This document shows positions 53,688-61,986 of a stretch of 64,000 bases of DNA, piece by piece. The notes under the pieces were generated by a model, which was given only the letters and a program-made list of their open reading frames with translations, did not search any database and was not told the DNA's origin. The number at the start of each line of letters is the position of its first letter. Position 1 is the stretch's first letter. The translations under genes were made by a program, and so were the position numbers. The DNA comes from UBA932 sp031548545 (GTDB taxonomy: Bacteria; Bacteroidota; Bacteroidia; Bacteroidales; UBA932): contig JAVBQY010000018.1 in assembly GCA_031548545.1 (NCBI GenBank), positions 1 to 64,000 of the forward strand. Direction: 5' to 3'.

Positions 53688-55705
53688 GAAGATTAAGCGG
53701 CCTTCTGCTCTTATTCCCCTCCCTCTGCGCCTACCCGCAGGAACCGATGCTTCCCGGGAGTATACAGCAGCTGATTGAAACGCATACGCAGGAGGGCGAG
53801 GAGCAAGAGGCGCTGGCGCTGTTCGAAGATTATCAGCAGTACCTGGAGCACCCGCTCGACCTGAACAATGCAAGCGCAGCGGAGTTACGGCAGTTCCCGC
53901 TCTTCAACGAATTTCAGGTACAAAGCCTGCTCGGCTACCGGCAAAGCTACGGTGCGCTGTTCAGCCTGCATGAGCTGGCGCTGATCCATGGATTCAACGC
54001 GCAACTGGCCGCACAGTTATCCCCCTTTCTATGTGTATCTCCTGTCAATCCGTATAAAAAAGACAGTTGGCGGGAAAGGCTCAGCCAAGGCAGGCACCAG
54101 CTGTTGCTGCGCAGCAGCCACACCCTTGAAGAACGCAAAGGGTATAGCAATGAAGCAAGTGAAAGTATGCATTACCTGGGTTTTCCATGGAGCCTGTACC
54201 TGCGTTACAAATACAACTTCCACCAGCAGCTGCAGTGGGGAATAACGGCAACAAACGGCGCTGGCGAGCCTTTCTTCAAGGGAGAGAACGCGGCCGGATT
54301 TGATTTTTATTCTGCGCATTTTCTCATCAATGGGCTCAATAAATACTTTAAACGCATAGTGATAGGTGATTACCAGGCCACCTTCGGCCAGGGACTGGTA
54401 GTATGGAGCGGCGGCGGACGGCTGTCCGGCGGCGTATTAACGGTCAAGAAGCAGGAACGTGGGTTCAGCGCACATACCGGCAGTGATGAAAACCGTTTCT
54501 TCAGGGGAATAGGTGTCACCGCCGGGTTCGGGAAGTGGGTACTATCAGGCTTCTGCTCTTACAAACACATTGACGCCACAATGGATGAAGAAGGGTTTAC
54601 AAGCCTGCCTGTGTCCGGCCTCCACCATACCGCCGGCAGTATGGCGCAGAAGCGCCGGCTGCCGGAATTGGTTACAGGCGCCAACCTGTCTTTCAGTTGG
54701 AAACGGCTGAAAATAGGCAGTACGCTGCTTTGGCACCGCTATGGCGCCGAAAACCGGCGCGAACTCAAGCCTTATAGCCTTTTCGAATTGTCGGAACGGC
54801 AGAATGCCAATGCAGGAATTGATGTTTCTTTTCTCTGGCAGCGCTGCCAGTTTTTCGGAGAATTCGCCCTGAGCGCTAACGGCGGTAAGGCAGGCATCGC
54901 CGGGTTGGTGTTCGACTTCGCCCATGATTTTCGCTGGAGTACGGTATACCGCAACTATGGAGTCAACTACCAGGCCAGCTATGCCGGGGCCTTCGGGAAC
55001 AACAGCAAAACCGCCAACGAGCAGGGCTGGTATACGGGATTAGAGTGGATGCCCCTGCAAAGCCTTACCATCAGCCTTTCCGCCGATGGATACAGCTTCC
55101 CCTGGTTGCGCTATGGGGTCAATGCGCCCTCCTCCGGATGGAGGTACCAACTGCAGGCCGACTGGCAAAGCACGCCCACCACCGGCATGCGATGGCAACT
55201 ACGGCAAGCGGTAAAGGCCGCCAATGCCGTCAGCGAAGAGCAAACAGCGGCTATTATAATGGAGAACCGGAATACATCTTTTCGCTACGGCATCAACTAT
55301 GAGCCGCTGCCCCGGCTGCGCATGGAAGAGCGGATAGAACTCTGTTTCACGGATGGCCGTAGCCGCGAAACGGACCTTTTATTGTACCATGATACCGCCT
55401 ACCGTTTTCCGCAGGCAGGCCTTAGTTGTTCTTTCCGCCTGGCGCTTTTTGACACCGGCGGATGGGAGGCGCGGATTTATGCTTATGAGCATGATGTATT
55501 AGGCGCCTTTTCGGTGCCGGCTTATTATGCGCAGGGGATACGGTGGATCGCCAATTTACATTGGCAATGGAAGAGACGGCTGGACGTATGGCTGCACGCC
55601 GCACAGACCCGCTATAATGACAAAAGCAGCATAGGTAGCGGCGGAGCGGCCATTGAAGGCCAGGTACAAAGCGACATTAAACTACAGCTAAGGTTAAGTC
55701 TTTAA
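53684..55705 (+). CDS. helix-hairpin-helix outer membrane protein
   Basis: A 673-residue protein of a Bacteroidota family without known function. A signal peptide (MRRLSGLLLLFPSLCAYPQ) is followed by a ComEA-like helix-hairpin-helix region (about 55-118: LDLNNASAAELRQFPLF, then FSLHELALIHGF) and a long beta-rich stretch that looks like a porin-type barrel ending in KLQLRLSL. The helix-hairpin-helix fold usually binds DNA, odd for an outer membrane protein. It overlaps the PorQ-like gene by four bases and its stop overlaps convergent mltD. Confidence 0.8.
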   Translation: MRRLSGLLLLFPSLCAYPQEPMLPGSIQQLIETHTQEGEEQEALALFEDYQQYLEHPLDLNNASAAELRQFPLFNEFQVQSLLGYRQSYGALFSLHELALIHGFNAQLAAQLSPFLCVSPVNPYKKDSWRERLSQGRHQLLLRSSHTLEERKGYSNEASESMHYLGFPWSLYLRYKYNFHQQLQWGITATNGAGEPFFKGENAAGFDFYSAHFLINGLNKYFKRIVIGDYQATFGQGLVVWSGGGRLSGGVLTVKKQERGFSAHTGSDENRFFRGIGVTAGFGKWVLSGFCSYKHIDATMDEEGFTSLPVSGLHHTAGSMAQKRRLPELVTGANLSFSWKRLKIGSTLLWHRYGAENRRELKPYSLFELSERQNANAGIDVSFLWQRCQFFGEFALSANGGKAGIAGLVFDFAHDFRWSTVYRNYGVNYQASYAGAFGNNSKTANEQGWYTGLEWMPLQSLTISLSADGYSFPWLRYGVNAPSSGWRYQLQADWQSTPTTGMRWQLRQAVKAANAVSEEQTAAIIMENRNTSFRYGINYEPLPRLRMEERIELCFTDGRSRETDLLLYHDTAYRFPQAGLSCSFRLALFDTGGWEARIYAYEHDVLGAFSVPAYYAQGIRWIANLHWQWKRRLDVWLHAAQTRYNDKSSIGSGGAAIEGQVQSDIKLQLRLSL

Positions 55706-57228
55706 CCTTTAATCTTGATTTTATCGCCCGGATAAATTTTGGAGTTTTTATTAAAGCCGTTCAGCTTCAGGATCTCGTAGTAGGTAATATCATCATAAAG
55801 CTGCGATATGCTCCACAGGGTTTCGCCTTTTTTCACCGTATGCACACTGCTGTTTCCCCCCTTGGGGGCTGATTTCTGGCCGGAACCGGCTTTCGCCGTA
55901 ACGGCCGCAGGGGCGGACTTAGCCGACCCTTTGCCGTAAACCACTAATTTCTGGCCTTTACGGATATTGGTTCCATTGAGTCTGTTCCAATATTTCAGGT
56001 CGTTGATCTTAACGCCGTAACGCGCTGCAATGCTGGAAAGCGTTTCGCCGCTGCGTACCCGGTGGATTTGTTGTTTTCCGCCGGCCACAGGCACCGAACT
56101 GCGTCCTGCAATCTGTTTGATGATATTAGGATTGAAGTAAACGCTGTCTTTATAGGCGTAGACTTCCTGTTCTTTCTCAACAAAGGAGGCTGTATACTCA
56201 AAAGGAATACGCAACACGTAAGGCCGCTCGTTCCCCGGAATAATGTCATATACGAACTGGGGATTGTAATTGCGCAATTCATCCACCGGAATGCCTACCA
56301 CTTCTGAAATCTGCTCGAAGTGAAGCGGTTTGTTCACCATAAAGGTGTCAACATGCGAGGGCATGTCTAATTTTTTCGGGCTCAGGCCGTGTTCCTTGTA
56401 ATAAGACATCAGGTAGTTGGCCGCCACAAAGGCCGGCACGTAGCCGCGGGTCTCACGGGGAAGGTAAGGATAGATGTCCCAATAGTCGCGTTTTCCGCCG
56501 GCGCGTTTAATGGCCTTGTTCACATTACCGGAACCACAGTTATAGGCGGCAATGGCCAGGCTCCAGTCGCCAAAAATGGCGTAGAGGTCTTTCATATGGC
56601 GGGCGGCCGCATGGGTAGCGGCAACAGGATCATAGCGTTCTTCCACGAAAGAGTTCATCGTCAGGTTGTACATCTTGGCCGTTCCGTACATGAACTGCCA
56701 CATCCCTTTAGCACGGGCCCTGGATACGGCGCGGGTGTTCAGGGCCGATTCGATCACCGCCATATTCCGCAACTCCAGCGGCATGTCATAGCTGTCGAGG
56801 ATCTCTTCAATCATCGGAAAATAAAATTCCGAGAGGCCCAGAATCATTTCCGCTTTCTGCGACATGCGTTGGGTATAATAAATAATCTGGTTGCGGACTA
56901 CATGATTATACGGAAGGTCAATGATACAGGGCAGGGCTTTCAGTCGCTGGATGTAAACGGAATCCGGCAGATCCGCCATCGGAAGGTCGCTATCGTACTG
57001 GCTGACAAAAGAGGTGGTATCCTGCAGGGCGCGTTGGATATACCAAACGGACAAGAGGCTGTCGATATTGTTATCCGTATCTATGGCCAGCACCTCATCA
57101 CCATTGATAATGGTGGTGGGACCGGCTGTAGTACTGGTATCTCGCGTTCCCTTATTGTTGTCAACCCGGGCGGAGAGTCCGGTCGCCAACAACAAGCAGC
57201 ATAGGCTTAAAAAATAGTGCTTCATCAT
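55702..57228 (-). CDS. mltD: membrane-bound lytic murein transglycosylase D with two LysM domains
   Basis: Periplasmic enzyme cleaving peptidoglycan glycan strands. The 508-residue product has a signal peptide (about 1-20) and an SLT domain (about 150-270) with the catalytic Glu in AVIESALNTRAVS, KGMWQFM and IAAYNCGSGNVNKAI. Two C-terminal LysM modules follow (IHRVRSGETLSSIAARYGV and VHTVKKGETLWSISQLY). Lipobox is not evident. It is the last gene of parA-parB-DUF5683-mltD, nine bases after the previous stop. Confidence 0.94.
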   Translation of the reverse strand: MMKHYFLSLCCLLLATGLSARVDNNKGTRDTSTTAGPTTIINGDEVLAIDTDNNIDSLLSVWYIQRALQDTTSFVSQYDSDLPMADLPDSVYIQRLKALPCIIDLPYNHVVRNQIIYYTQRMSQKAEMILGLSEFYFPMIEEILDSYDMPLELRNMAVIESALNTRAVSRARAKGMWQFMYGTAKMYNLTMNSFVEERYDPVAATHAAARHMKDLYAIFGDWSLAIAAYNCGSGNVNKAIKRAGGKRDYWDIYPYLPRETRGYVPAFVAANYLMSYYKEHGLSPKKLDMPSHVDTFMVNKPLHFEQISEVVGIPVDELRNYNPQFVYDIIPGNERPYVLRIPFEYTASFVEKEQEVYAYKDSVYFNPNIIKQIAGRSSVPVAGGKQQIHRVRSGETLSSIAARYGVKINDLKYWNRLNGTNIRKGQKLVVYGKGSAKSAPAAVTAKAGSGQKSAPKGGNSSVHTVKKGETLWSISQLYDDITYYEILKLNGFNKNSKIYPGDKIKIKG

Positions 57229-57236
57229 CTTATATT

Positions 57237-58094
57237 TTATTTAATAGTCATATTCAGGCTCATGCCAAATGCAGGCATAGCGGAACGCTGGGCCATCATA
57301 TTATCGTACATGACGGCGGGCCTCATCCGCAGGCTCAGGTTATCACTCACATCAAATTGTTTGAGGTGTGAAAACACATTGGCATCAATAATGTTCAAGG
57401 CATAAAAAATCCCCAGGTAGATGACCGCATAGTCGCGGTCTCGGTGGTAAGAGTCCCGGTAGTATTTCAGGTTTTCGGCGGTATAGCGGCCTTTGAATTC
57501 ATCGGGGCGCCCATTCATCACATCATTGTAGGCATCTTTGAAACGCAGGTATTGCGTCGTATTATAGTCGACAAGGTAAACGCCAAAGGCTAAGCCCATG
57601 TAGACGATAGGAATTTTCCAGTATTGTTCGTTGTTAAACTGGCCCAGCCCCGGAAGGAGCAGGGAGTAAATGGTAGCCCGTTGCGGAATGTATTTTTTCG
57701 GCGAATCGTAGGCTGCCATGCCATCCAGCAAGGCCGCCCAATAGAGCATACCGGCGCCGAAGTAACAGAGATTACGGTTGGTCTTATACTGCTCGTCTCC
57801 GGTATCCAGAAAGTTCATGTTGTTGCGGTAGCCACCGTAAATAAGGCCGCCGATCCCGCCATAAAGCACCGGAAGCTTCCAGTAATCGCGATTATAGATC
57901 TGGCCGTAGCCGGGCAACGCCAAAGAATAAAAGAATACGCGGGTCACTCCCAGGGAGTCACGGCCGCTAAGCCCCCCAAAGAAATTTTTACCCCGCGGCC
58001 TGGCTCCCGGCACCGGTATATTGTCGGTCCGCAGCTGCGCATGCATGCAATAGCCGGCAAGGATAAAGAGTATAAGGAGCAGGTATTTTTTCAC
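57237..58094 (-). CDS. DUF5683 domain protein
   Basis: A 285-residue envelope protein with a signal peptide (MKKYLLLILFILAGYCMHAQ). Two repeats of ALPGYGQIYNRDYWKLPVLY / LLPGLGQFNNEQYWKIPIVY mark DUF5683, each followed by hydrophobic membrane segments. The function is unknown. In many Bacteroidota it follows parB, as here (eight-base gap), and precedes a lytic transglycosylase. Confidence 0.85.
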   Translation of the reverse strand: MKKYLLLILFILAGYCMHAQLRTDNIPVPGARPRGKNFFGGLSGRDSLGVTRVFFYSLALPGYGQIYNRDYWKLPVLYGGIGGLIYGGYRNNMNFLDTGDEQYKTNRNLCYFGAGMLYWAALLDGMAAYDSPKKYIPQRATIYSLLLPGLGQFNNEQYWKIPIVYMGLAFGVYLVDYNTTQYLRFKDAYNDVMNGRPDEFKGRYTAENLKYYRDSYHRDRDYAVIYLGIFYALNIIDANVFSHLKQFDVSDNLSLRMRPAVMYDNMMAQRSAMPAFGMSLNMTIK

Positions 58095-58102
58095 TTTAAG
58101 GA

Positions 58103-59017
58103 TTAAGCCTGGGATTGTTCGTTGAGTTTTTGTAAGAAACGGCTTATTTCTTCATCATTGGCAAAATGAATGGTGATCTTCCCCTCGCCCTTGTCACCGC
58201 GTTTGATGTTGATGTTATTGTTGAAATAAGCGCCCAGCAGTTCTATTAAACGGAAATGATCATCCGGAAGTTCCTGTTCGGCGGCTGGTGCGGGCTTTTC
58301 GGCCGGCGCCTGGTAATGCTTTTTGATCAGCGCTTCCACCTGGCGAACGGACAAGTCATCATCCACGGTTTTCCGGGCTATTTTCAGTTGCAGTTTCTCA
58401 TCGTCGATACCGGCGATGGCGCGGGCATGGCCCATAGAGAGTTTGCGTTCGCGGATGAGCAGTTGCACCTCGGCGGGCAAACGGAGTAAACGCAGGTAAT
58501 TAGACACGGTAGTGCGTTTTTTGCCTACCCGCTCGCTTAATTGTTCCTGTGTCAGTTCACATTCGTCTATCAGGCGTTGAAAACTGATGGCCACTTCAAT
58601 GGCATCGAGGTCTTCACGCTGGATATTTTCGACCAGGCCCATTTCCAGCAGTTCACGGTCATCGGCCTTGCGGATATATACGGGAACGCGTGTTAAACCG
58701 GCCTGTTTGGAGGCGCGGAAACGCCGTTCGCCGCTGATAATCTGATAACGGTCCGGCCCCAGTTCACGTACGGTGATCGGCTGTATCAAGCCTACGGCTT
58801 TAATGGAGTTGGCCAGTTCACGCAGGGCCTCCTCGTCAAAATGTACGCGCGGCTGCGAAGGATTGGCTTCGATATCGGAAATATTCAACTCCGTTACACT
58901 GGCTTCCGGCTGTAGCTCCGCGCTACGTTCCACCCGCTCACGGATATTTCCGGTGGCGGCGGCGCCCCCACCCATCAAGGCATCAAGCCCGCGGCCTAAT
59001 ACGGCTTTTTTTGTCAT
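58103..59017 (-). CDS. parB: chromosome partitioning protein ParB
   Basis: CTP-dependent DNA clamp that loads at parS sites and acts with ParA. The 304-residue product starts MTKKAVLGRGLDALMGGG; the longer frame to 59092 lies inside parA. It has the N-terminal ParB/Spo0J domain with NPSQPRVHFDEEALRELA, SIKAVGLIQPITV and the CTP-binding GERRFRASKQAG, the KorB-like helix-turn-helix (LTQEQLSERVGKKRTTVSNY) and a C-terminal dimerisation segment. It begins one base after the parA stop. I found no parS palindrome in the window. Confidence 0.95.
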   Translation of the reverse strand: MTKKAVLGRGLDALMGGGAAATGNIRERVERSAELQPEASVTELNISDIEANPSQPRVHFDEEALRELANSIKAVGLIQPITVRELGPDRYQIISGERRFRASKQAGLTRVPVYIRKADDRELLEMGLVENIQREDLDAIEVAISFQRLIDECELTQEQLSERVGKKRTTVSNYLRLLRLPAEVQLLIRERKLSMGHARAIAGIDDEKLQLKIARKTVDDDLSVRQVEALIKKHYQAPAEKPAPAAEQELPDDHFRLIELLGAYFNNNINIKRGDKGEGKITIHFANDEEISRFLQKLNEQSQA

Positions 59018-59018
59018 A

Positions 59019-59789
59019 TTATTTTTCGTTTTTTTGCAATACTTCCCTGGCCAGACCAAGATACTGGTTAGAACCAACAGAAGAAGCGTCATACAGGATC
59101 ACAGGCTTGCCGTAAGAAGGAGACTCGCTCAACTTCACATTGCGCTGGATGATGGTTTGGAAAACCATATCGGGGAAGTGGCGGCGCACCTCTTCTACGA
59201 CCTGGTTGGCCAGGCGCAGACGGGCATCATACATGGTCAGCAGAAAGCCTTCAATGGCCAGGGCCGGGTTCAGGCGGTTCTGTACGATTTTTATGGTATT
59301 GAGCAATTTACCCAGTCCCTCAAGGGCGTAAAACTCACATTGCACGGGAATAATGACCGAGTTGGCAGCCGTGAGCGCATTGACCGTAATCAGGCCCAGT
59401 GAAGGGGAACAGTCAATAATGATGTAATCATAACGGTCCGACACCTTGGCCAGGGCATTTTTAAGCACCTGTTCACGATCAGGCAACTGCAACATTTCGA
59501 TCTCCGCTCCTACCAGGTCTATGTGCGAAGGCAGCAGGTGCAGGCCTTTAATTTCGGTAGTTAATACGGCATTTTCCACTTCGGCCTGGCCGATAAGGCA
59601 CTCGTATACCGTATCACCCTGCATATTGTTTACATCAAACCCCAAACCGGAAGTAGCATTTGCCTGGGGATCCGCATCGACCAAAAGGATTCGCTTCTCC
59701 AATACGGAGAGGCTGGCAGCTAAGTTAATGGCCGTAGTCGTTTTACCGACACCACCCTTTTGATTGGCTATTGCTATAATTTTTCCCAT
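59019..59789 (-). CDS. parA: chromosome partitioning ATPase ParA/Soj
   Basis: Walker-type ATPase that moves ParB-bound origins. The 256-residue product has the deviant Walker A KGGVGKTTTAINLAA (residues 11-25), LVDADPQANATSGLG and YIIIDCSPSLGLIT (Walker B). Its length marks it as the chromosomal Soj type without an N-terminal helix-turn-helix. It is the first gene of the operon and has a TATCTTTG -7 box 32 bases upstream. Confidence 0.96.
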   Translation of the reverse strand: MGKIIAIANQKGGVGKTTTAINLAASLSVLEKRILLVDADPQANATSGLGFDVNNMQGDTVYECLIGQAEVENAVLTTEIKGLHLLPSHIDLVGAEIEMLQLPDREQVLKNALAKVSDRYDYIIIDCSPSLGLITVNALTAANSVIIPVQCEFYALEGLGKLLNTIKIVQNRLNPALAIEGFLLTMYDARLRLANQVVEEVRRHFPDMVFQTIIQRNVKLSESPSYGKPVILYDASSVGSNQYLGLAREVLQKNEK

Positions 59790-59820
59790 GTTGAAAATTT
59801 GTTTTGCTAAATCTAATCTG

Positions 59821-59828
59821 CAAAGATA
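59821..59828 (-). promoter_or_regulatory. -7 promoter box of the parA operon
   Basis: The minus strand reads TATCTTTG, about 30 bases before the parA ATG. No -33 TTTG is found at the usual distance. Confidence 0.55.
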
Positions 59829-59888
59829 AAAAATCTTTTTTACGCATCATAATTTATCGGCAAGAACATCCGTCAACATGGGAAAAGC

Positions 59889-61118
59889 TTAGCTTATAAA
59901 TTTTTCAATCATCGGCACCAGGGTAATATAAAGACCTGTTATAATTGCTGTTGTAATTACTCCGGAAATATTGGCGCCCAGGGCCTCCGGCAGGATCATG
60001 GAGGCGGAGTTCTCTTTCCCCACGATTTTCTGCGCCACCTTGGCGGTCGTAGGCACACAACTCACACCAGCAATGCCGATTACCGGATTGAAGTTGCCTT
60101 TGGTAACAAAATACATGACATAGCCGCCCAGGATACCGCCGATACCTGAGAGTAACAAGGCCAGAATACCCAATACAAGCAGAATCAATATTTTCGGATC
60201 AAGCAGCAGGTGGGCCTCACACAAGACCCCCAACAGTATACCGAGGAAGAAGGTGGAACCATACAGCAGGGGGCCACCGATAAAGTCAATCACATGCTTC
60301 AGGCCCGACTCACGGACAGCCACACCGATAAAGAGGGAGAAGAACAGCGGCGCCGCCACGGGGAAAAGGAAGCAAAGCACCGTACACAGCAAAACGGCAA
60401 AGGTAAGTTTGGTCGGCGAGCTGTATTGTTTAACTTTCTTCTTCCGCTCCATTTTGATGGCGCGGAGTTTTTTCGGCACCAACAATTTTACCAGGTAGGG
60501 ATAGCCCCCGTAGGCCAGCCCCAGGTACAGGTAAGCCACCACGGTAATGGGCACAAAGAGGTCTTTGGAAAGGGAGAGGGAGGTAAAAAGCACCATCGGC
60601 CCGTCGGCCCCTCCTACCATGGCGATGGAAGCGCTATCGCGCAGGCTCAGCCCCATGGCATGGGCTATAGGCACCGTCAGGAAGGTTCCCAGTTCGGCGC
60701 AAAGGGCGATGAACATGCACATCACCGGACGCTGGAGCAGGTAGCCCACATCCAGCAGCACGCCTATGCCCATAAAAATAAAACAGGCAATCAGGCCGTT
60801 ACTGAACATAAGGGTGTATAAGGGCTGTAAAAAATCAATCTGCATCACGTCTATCAACTTCAGCGGATCGCTTTCCATGGGGTCTACAAAAAGATTTCCC
60901 TGGGTGCCGTCCGGCATAAACAATACGCCGGCATTGATGGCTGCCATTCCCAGGCCCATCGGAATCATTACCAGGGGCTCCAGCACCCCCTTACGCCCAA
61001 GGTATACCAGCAGTATCCCAAGCAGCACCAGGCCTATACGCGTAAAAAAAATAGTTGTATCCGATTGGAGCAGGGTGGATATCCCCTGAAAAAGCTTCCC
61101 AATATCAACGGTTTCCAT
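59889..61118 (-). CDS. oadB: sodium-translocating decarboxylase beta subunit
   Basis: Membrane subunit that couples decarboxylation of oxaloacetate or methylmalonyl-CoA to sodium export. The 409-residue product has about nine to eleven helices and the sodium-site motifs MVGGADGPMVLF (near 165) and VIGIAGVSCVPTTAKVAQKI (near 350). ATG at 61118 is preferred; a TTG at 61127 is upstream. It overlaps the preceding small gene by 14 bases. The alpha and biotin subunits are not nearby. Confidence 0.92.
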   Translation of the reverse strand: METVDIGKLFQGISTLLQSDTTIFFTRIGLVLLGILLVYLGRKGVLEPLVMIPMGLGMAAINAGVLFMPDGTQGNLFVDPMESDPLKLIDVMQIDFLQPLYTLMFSNGLIACFIFMGIGVLLDVGYLLQRPVMCMFIALCAELGTFLTVPIAHAMGLSLRDSASIAMVGGADGPMVLFTSLSLSKDLFVPITVVAYLYLGLAYGGYPYLVKLLVPKKLRAIKMERKKKVKQYSSPTKLTFAVLLCTVLCFLFPVAAPLFFSLFIGVAVRESGLKHVIDFIGGPLLYGSTFFLGILLGVLCEAHLLLDPKILILLVLGILALLLSGIGGILGGYVMYFVTKGNFNPVIGIAGVSCVPTTAKVAQKIVGKENSASMILPEALGANISGVITTAIITGLYITLVPMIEKFIS

Positions 61119-61485
61119 GATAACCAAAAATTACTTGTTTTTCTTCCTCTGTATTCATATCCTTCAATGTTTTTTCTTTATCGGGATAAAAATACGCCAA
61201 CATTTCATCCTGGTCCTTTTTGGGTTCCGGAGTAGAAGGGTAATAGTGTTCCAGCATATCATTGTTGATGGTCGACTGGAATGCCGACAACGCCAGATGG
61301 ATACGCGCTTCGCGCGCCTTGCGGACACGGTTGGCCCGCTTATACAGGGCAATGGTGTGCGCCAATGAAAAATGCTCAAAATAGTTCAGCGCAGCGCTGA
61401 TGAATTTGATAAGATAAGCCACGGCGAATCCTATAATGAAAGCGCCGGCCATCATGGCAAAGGTGCTCAAAAGTACGGTTGACAT
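61105..61485 (-). CDS. small single-helix membrane protein coupled to oadB
   Basis: I do not recognise this 126-residue protein. Residues 5-35 are a membrane helix (TFAMMAGAFIIGFAVAYLIK), followed by a basic segment (YKRANRVRKAREARIHLALS) and an acidic tail with two similar pieces (DMLEHYYPSTPEPKKD and EMLAYFYPDKEKTLKD). It overlaps oadB. One N-terminal helix and a cytoplasmic tail is the layout of OadG, the gamma subunit that holds the decarboxylase complex together, but sequence similarity is not evident. Confidence 0.6.
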   Translation of the reverse strand: MSTVLLSTFAMMAGAFIIGFAVAYLIKFISAALNYFEHFSLAHTIALYKRANRVRKAREARIHLALSAFQSTINNDMLEHYYPSTPEPKKDQDEMLAYFYPDKEKTLKDMNTEEEKQVIFGYHGNR

Positions 61486-61488
61486 AAA

Positions 61489-61516
61489 AATTAAAAATTG
61501 AGGATTGAAAATTAAG
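61489..61516. repeat. heptamer-like tandem repeat, four units
   Basis: Four units of the form RATTRAR (AATTAAA, AATTGAG, GATTGAA, AATTAAG) begin three bases from the start codon of the small membrane protein gene, so they form its leader. Confidence 0.65.
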
Positions 61517-61551
61517 AATAATTAAAACAGGCTGTTGACTGTTTAACCCAT

Positions 61552-61914
61552 TCAAATATTCAATCTTCTCAAGGAATAGAAATCAGTGGCGTGATGGATA
61601 ATGACTTCGGAGTAGTAGGCCAGGTAGCTTTCGACGGTTTGTTCCATCCGCAGGCTAAGGGAAGAGGCGCAGGAGGCCCAGCGTTCATCGACGCTTTCTT
61701 TCTCCGTACGGTTGGTCTGGAAAATCCTTGCGGAGCTGTTGGCCAGGCAAAGGCCGCCCGGCTGCTCCACATCCGAAGAAGAATCTGAGGGAAAAGCATT
61801 TAATTCCGTCTTACTCACAATGGACATGGCGCCACCCGCCTCTTTCATGGTAGAAAGGGCGTAGAAAGCAGTCATGCCGACTAACAGTAAAACGATGATC
61901 TCTTTTCTGTTCAT
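61552..61914 (-). CDS. small exported or membrane-anchored protein of unknown function
   Basis: I do not recognise this 120-residue protein. A single N-terminal hydrophobic segment (EIIVLLLVGMTAFYAL) is flanked by basic residues and followed by a Ser/Asp/Glu-rich region and a helical C-terminus (SLRMEQTVESYLAYYSEVII). It contains two cysteines (near residues 56 and 82) that could form a disulfide in the periplasm. It has a TACCTTTG promoter box just upstream and lies 66 bases before the oadB pair on the same strand. Confidence 0.55.
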   Translation of the reverse strand: MNRKEIIVLLLVGMTAFYALSTMKEAGGAMSIVSKTELNAFPSDSSSDVEQPGGLCLANSSARIFQTNRTEKESVDERWASCASSLSLRMEQTVESYLAYYSEVIIHHATDFYSLRRLNI

Positions 61915-61923
61915 TATTGCCTA

Positions 61924-61931
61924 CAAAGGTA
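61924..61931 (-). promoter_or_regulatory. -7 promoter box of the small protein/oadB run
   Basis: The minus strand reads TACCTTTG, ten bases before the ATG at 61914, so the message would be nearly leaderless. It is divergent from the lipid kinase promoter. Confidence 0.5.
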
Positions 61932-61961
61932 TAAAAGATTATCCGGTTTAAGAAATTTATA

Positions 61962-61969
61962 TAAATTTG
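61962..61969 (+). promoter_or_regulatory. -7 promoter box of the lipid kinase gene
   Basis: TAAATTTG matches TAnnTTTG, 17 bases before the ATG at 61987. Confidence 0.5.
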
Positions 61970-61986
61970 TAAGAAAATTTACGCCA

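Noticed and set aside
56389..57204. 271-codon plus-strand open frame opposite mltD
   Set aside because: Antisense to a clear transglycosylase with LysM motifs; its translation is low-complexity H/G/V-rich shadow sequence.
55702..59789. parS site near parAB
   Set aside because: I looked for the TGTTNCACGTGNAACA palindrome around the operon and did not find a convincing copy; it may lie outside the window.
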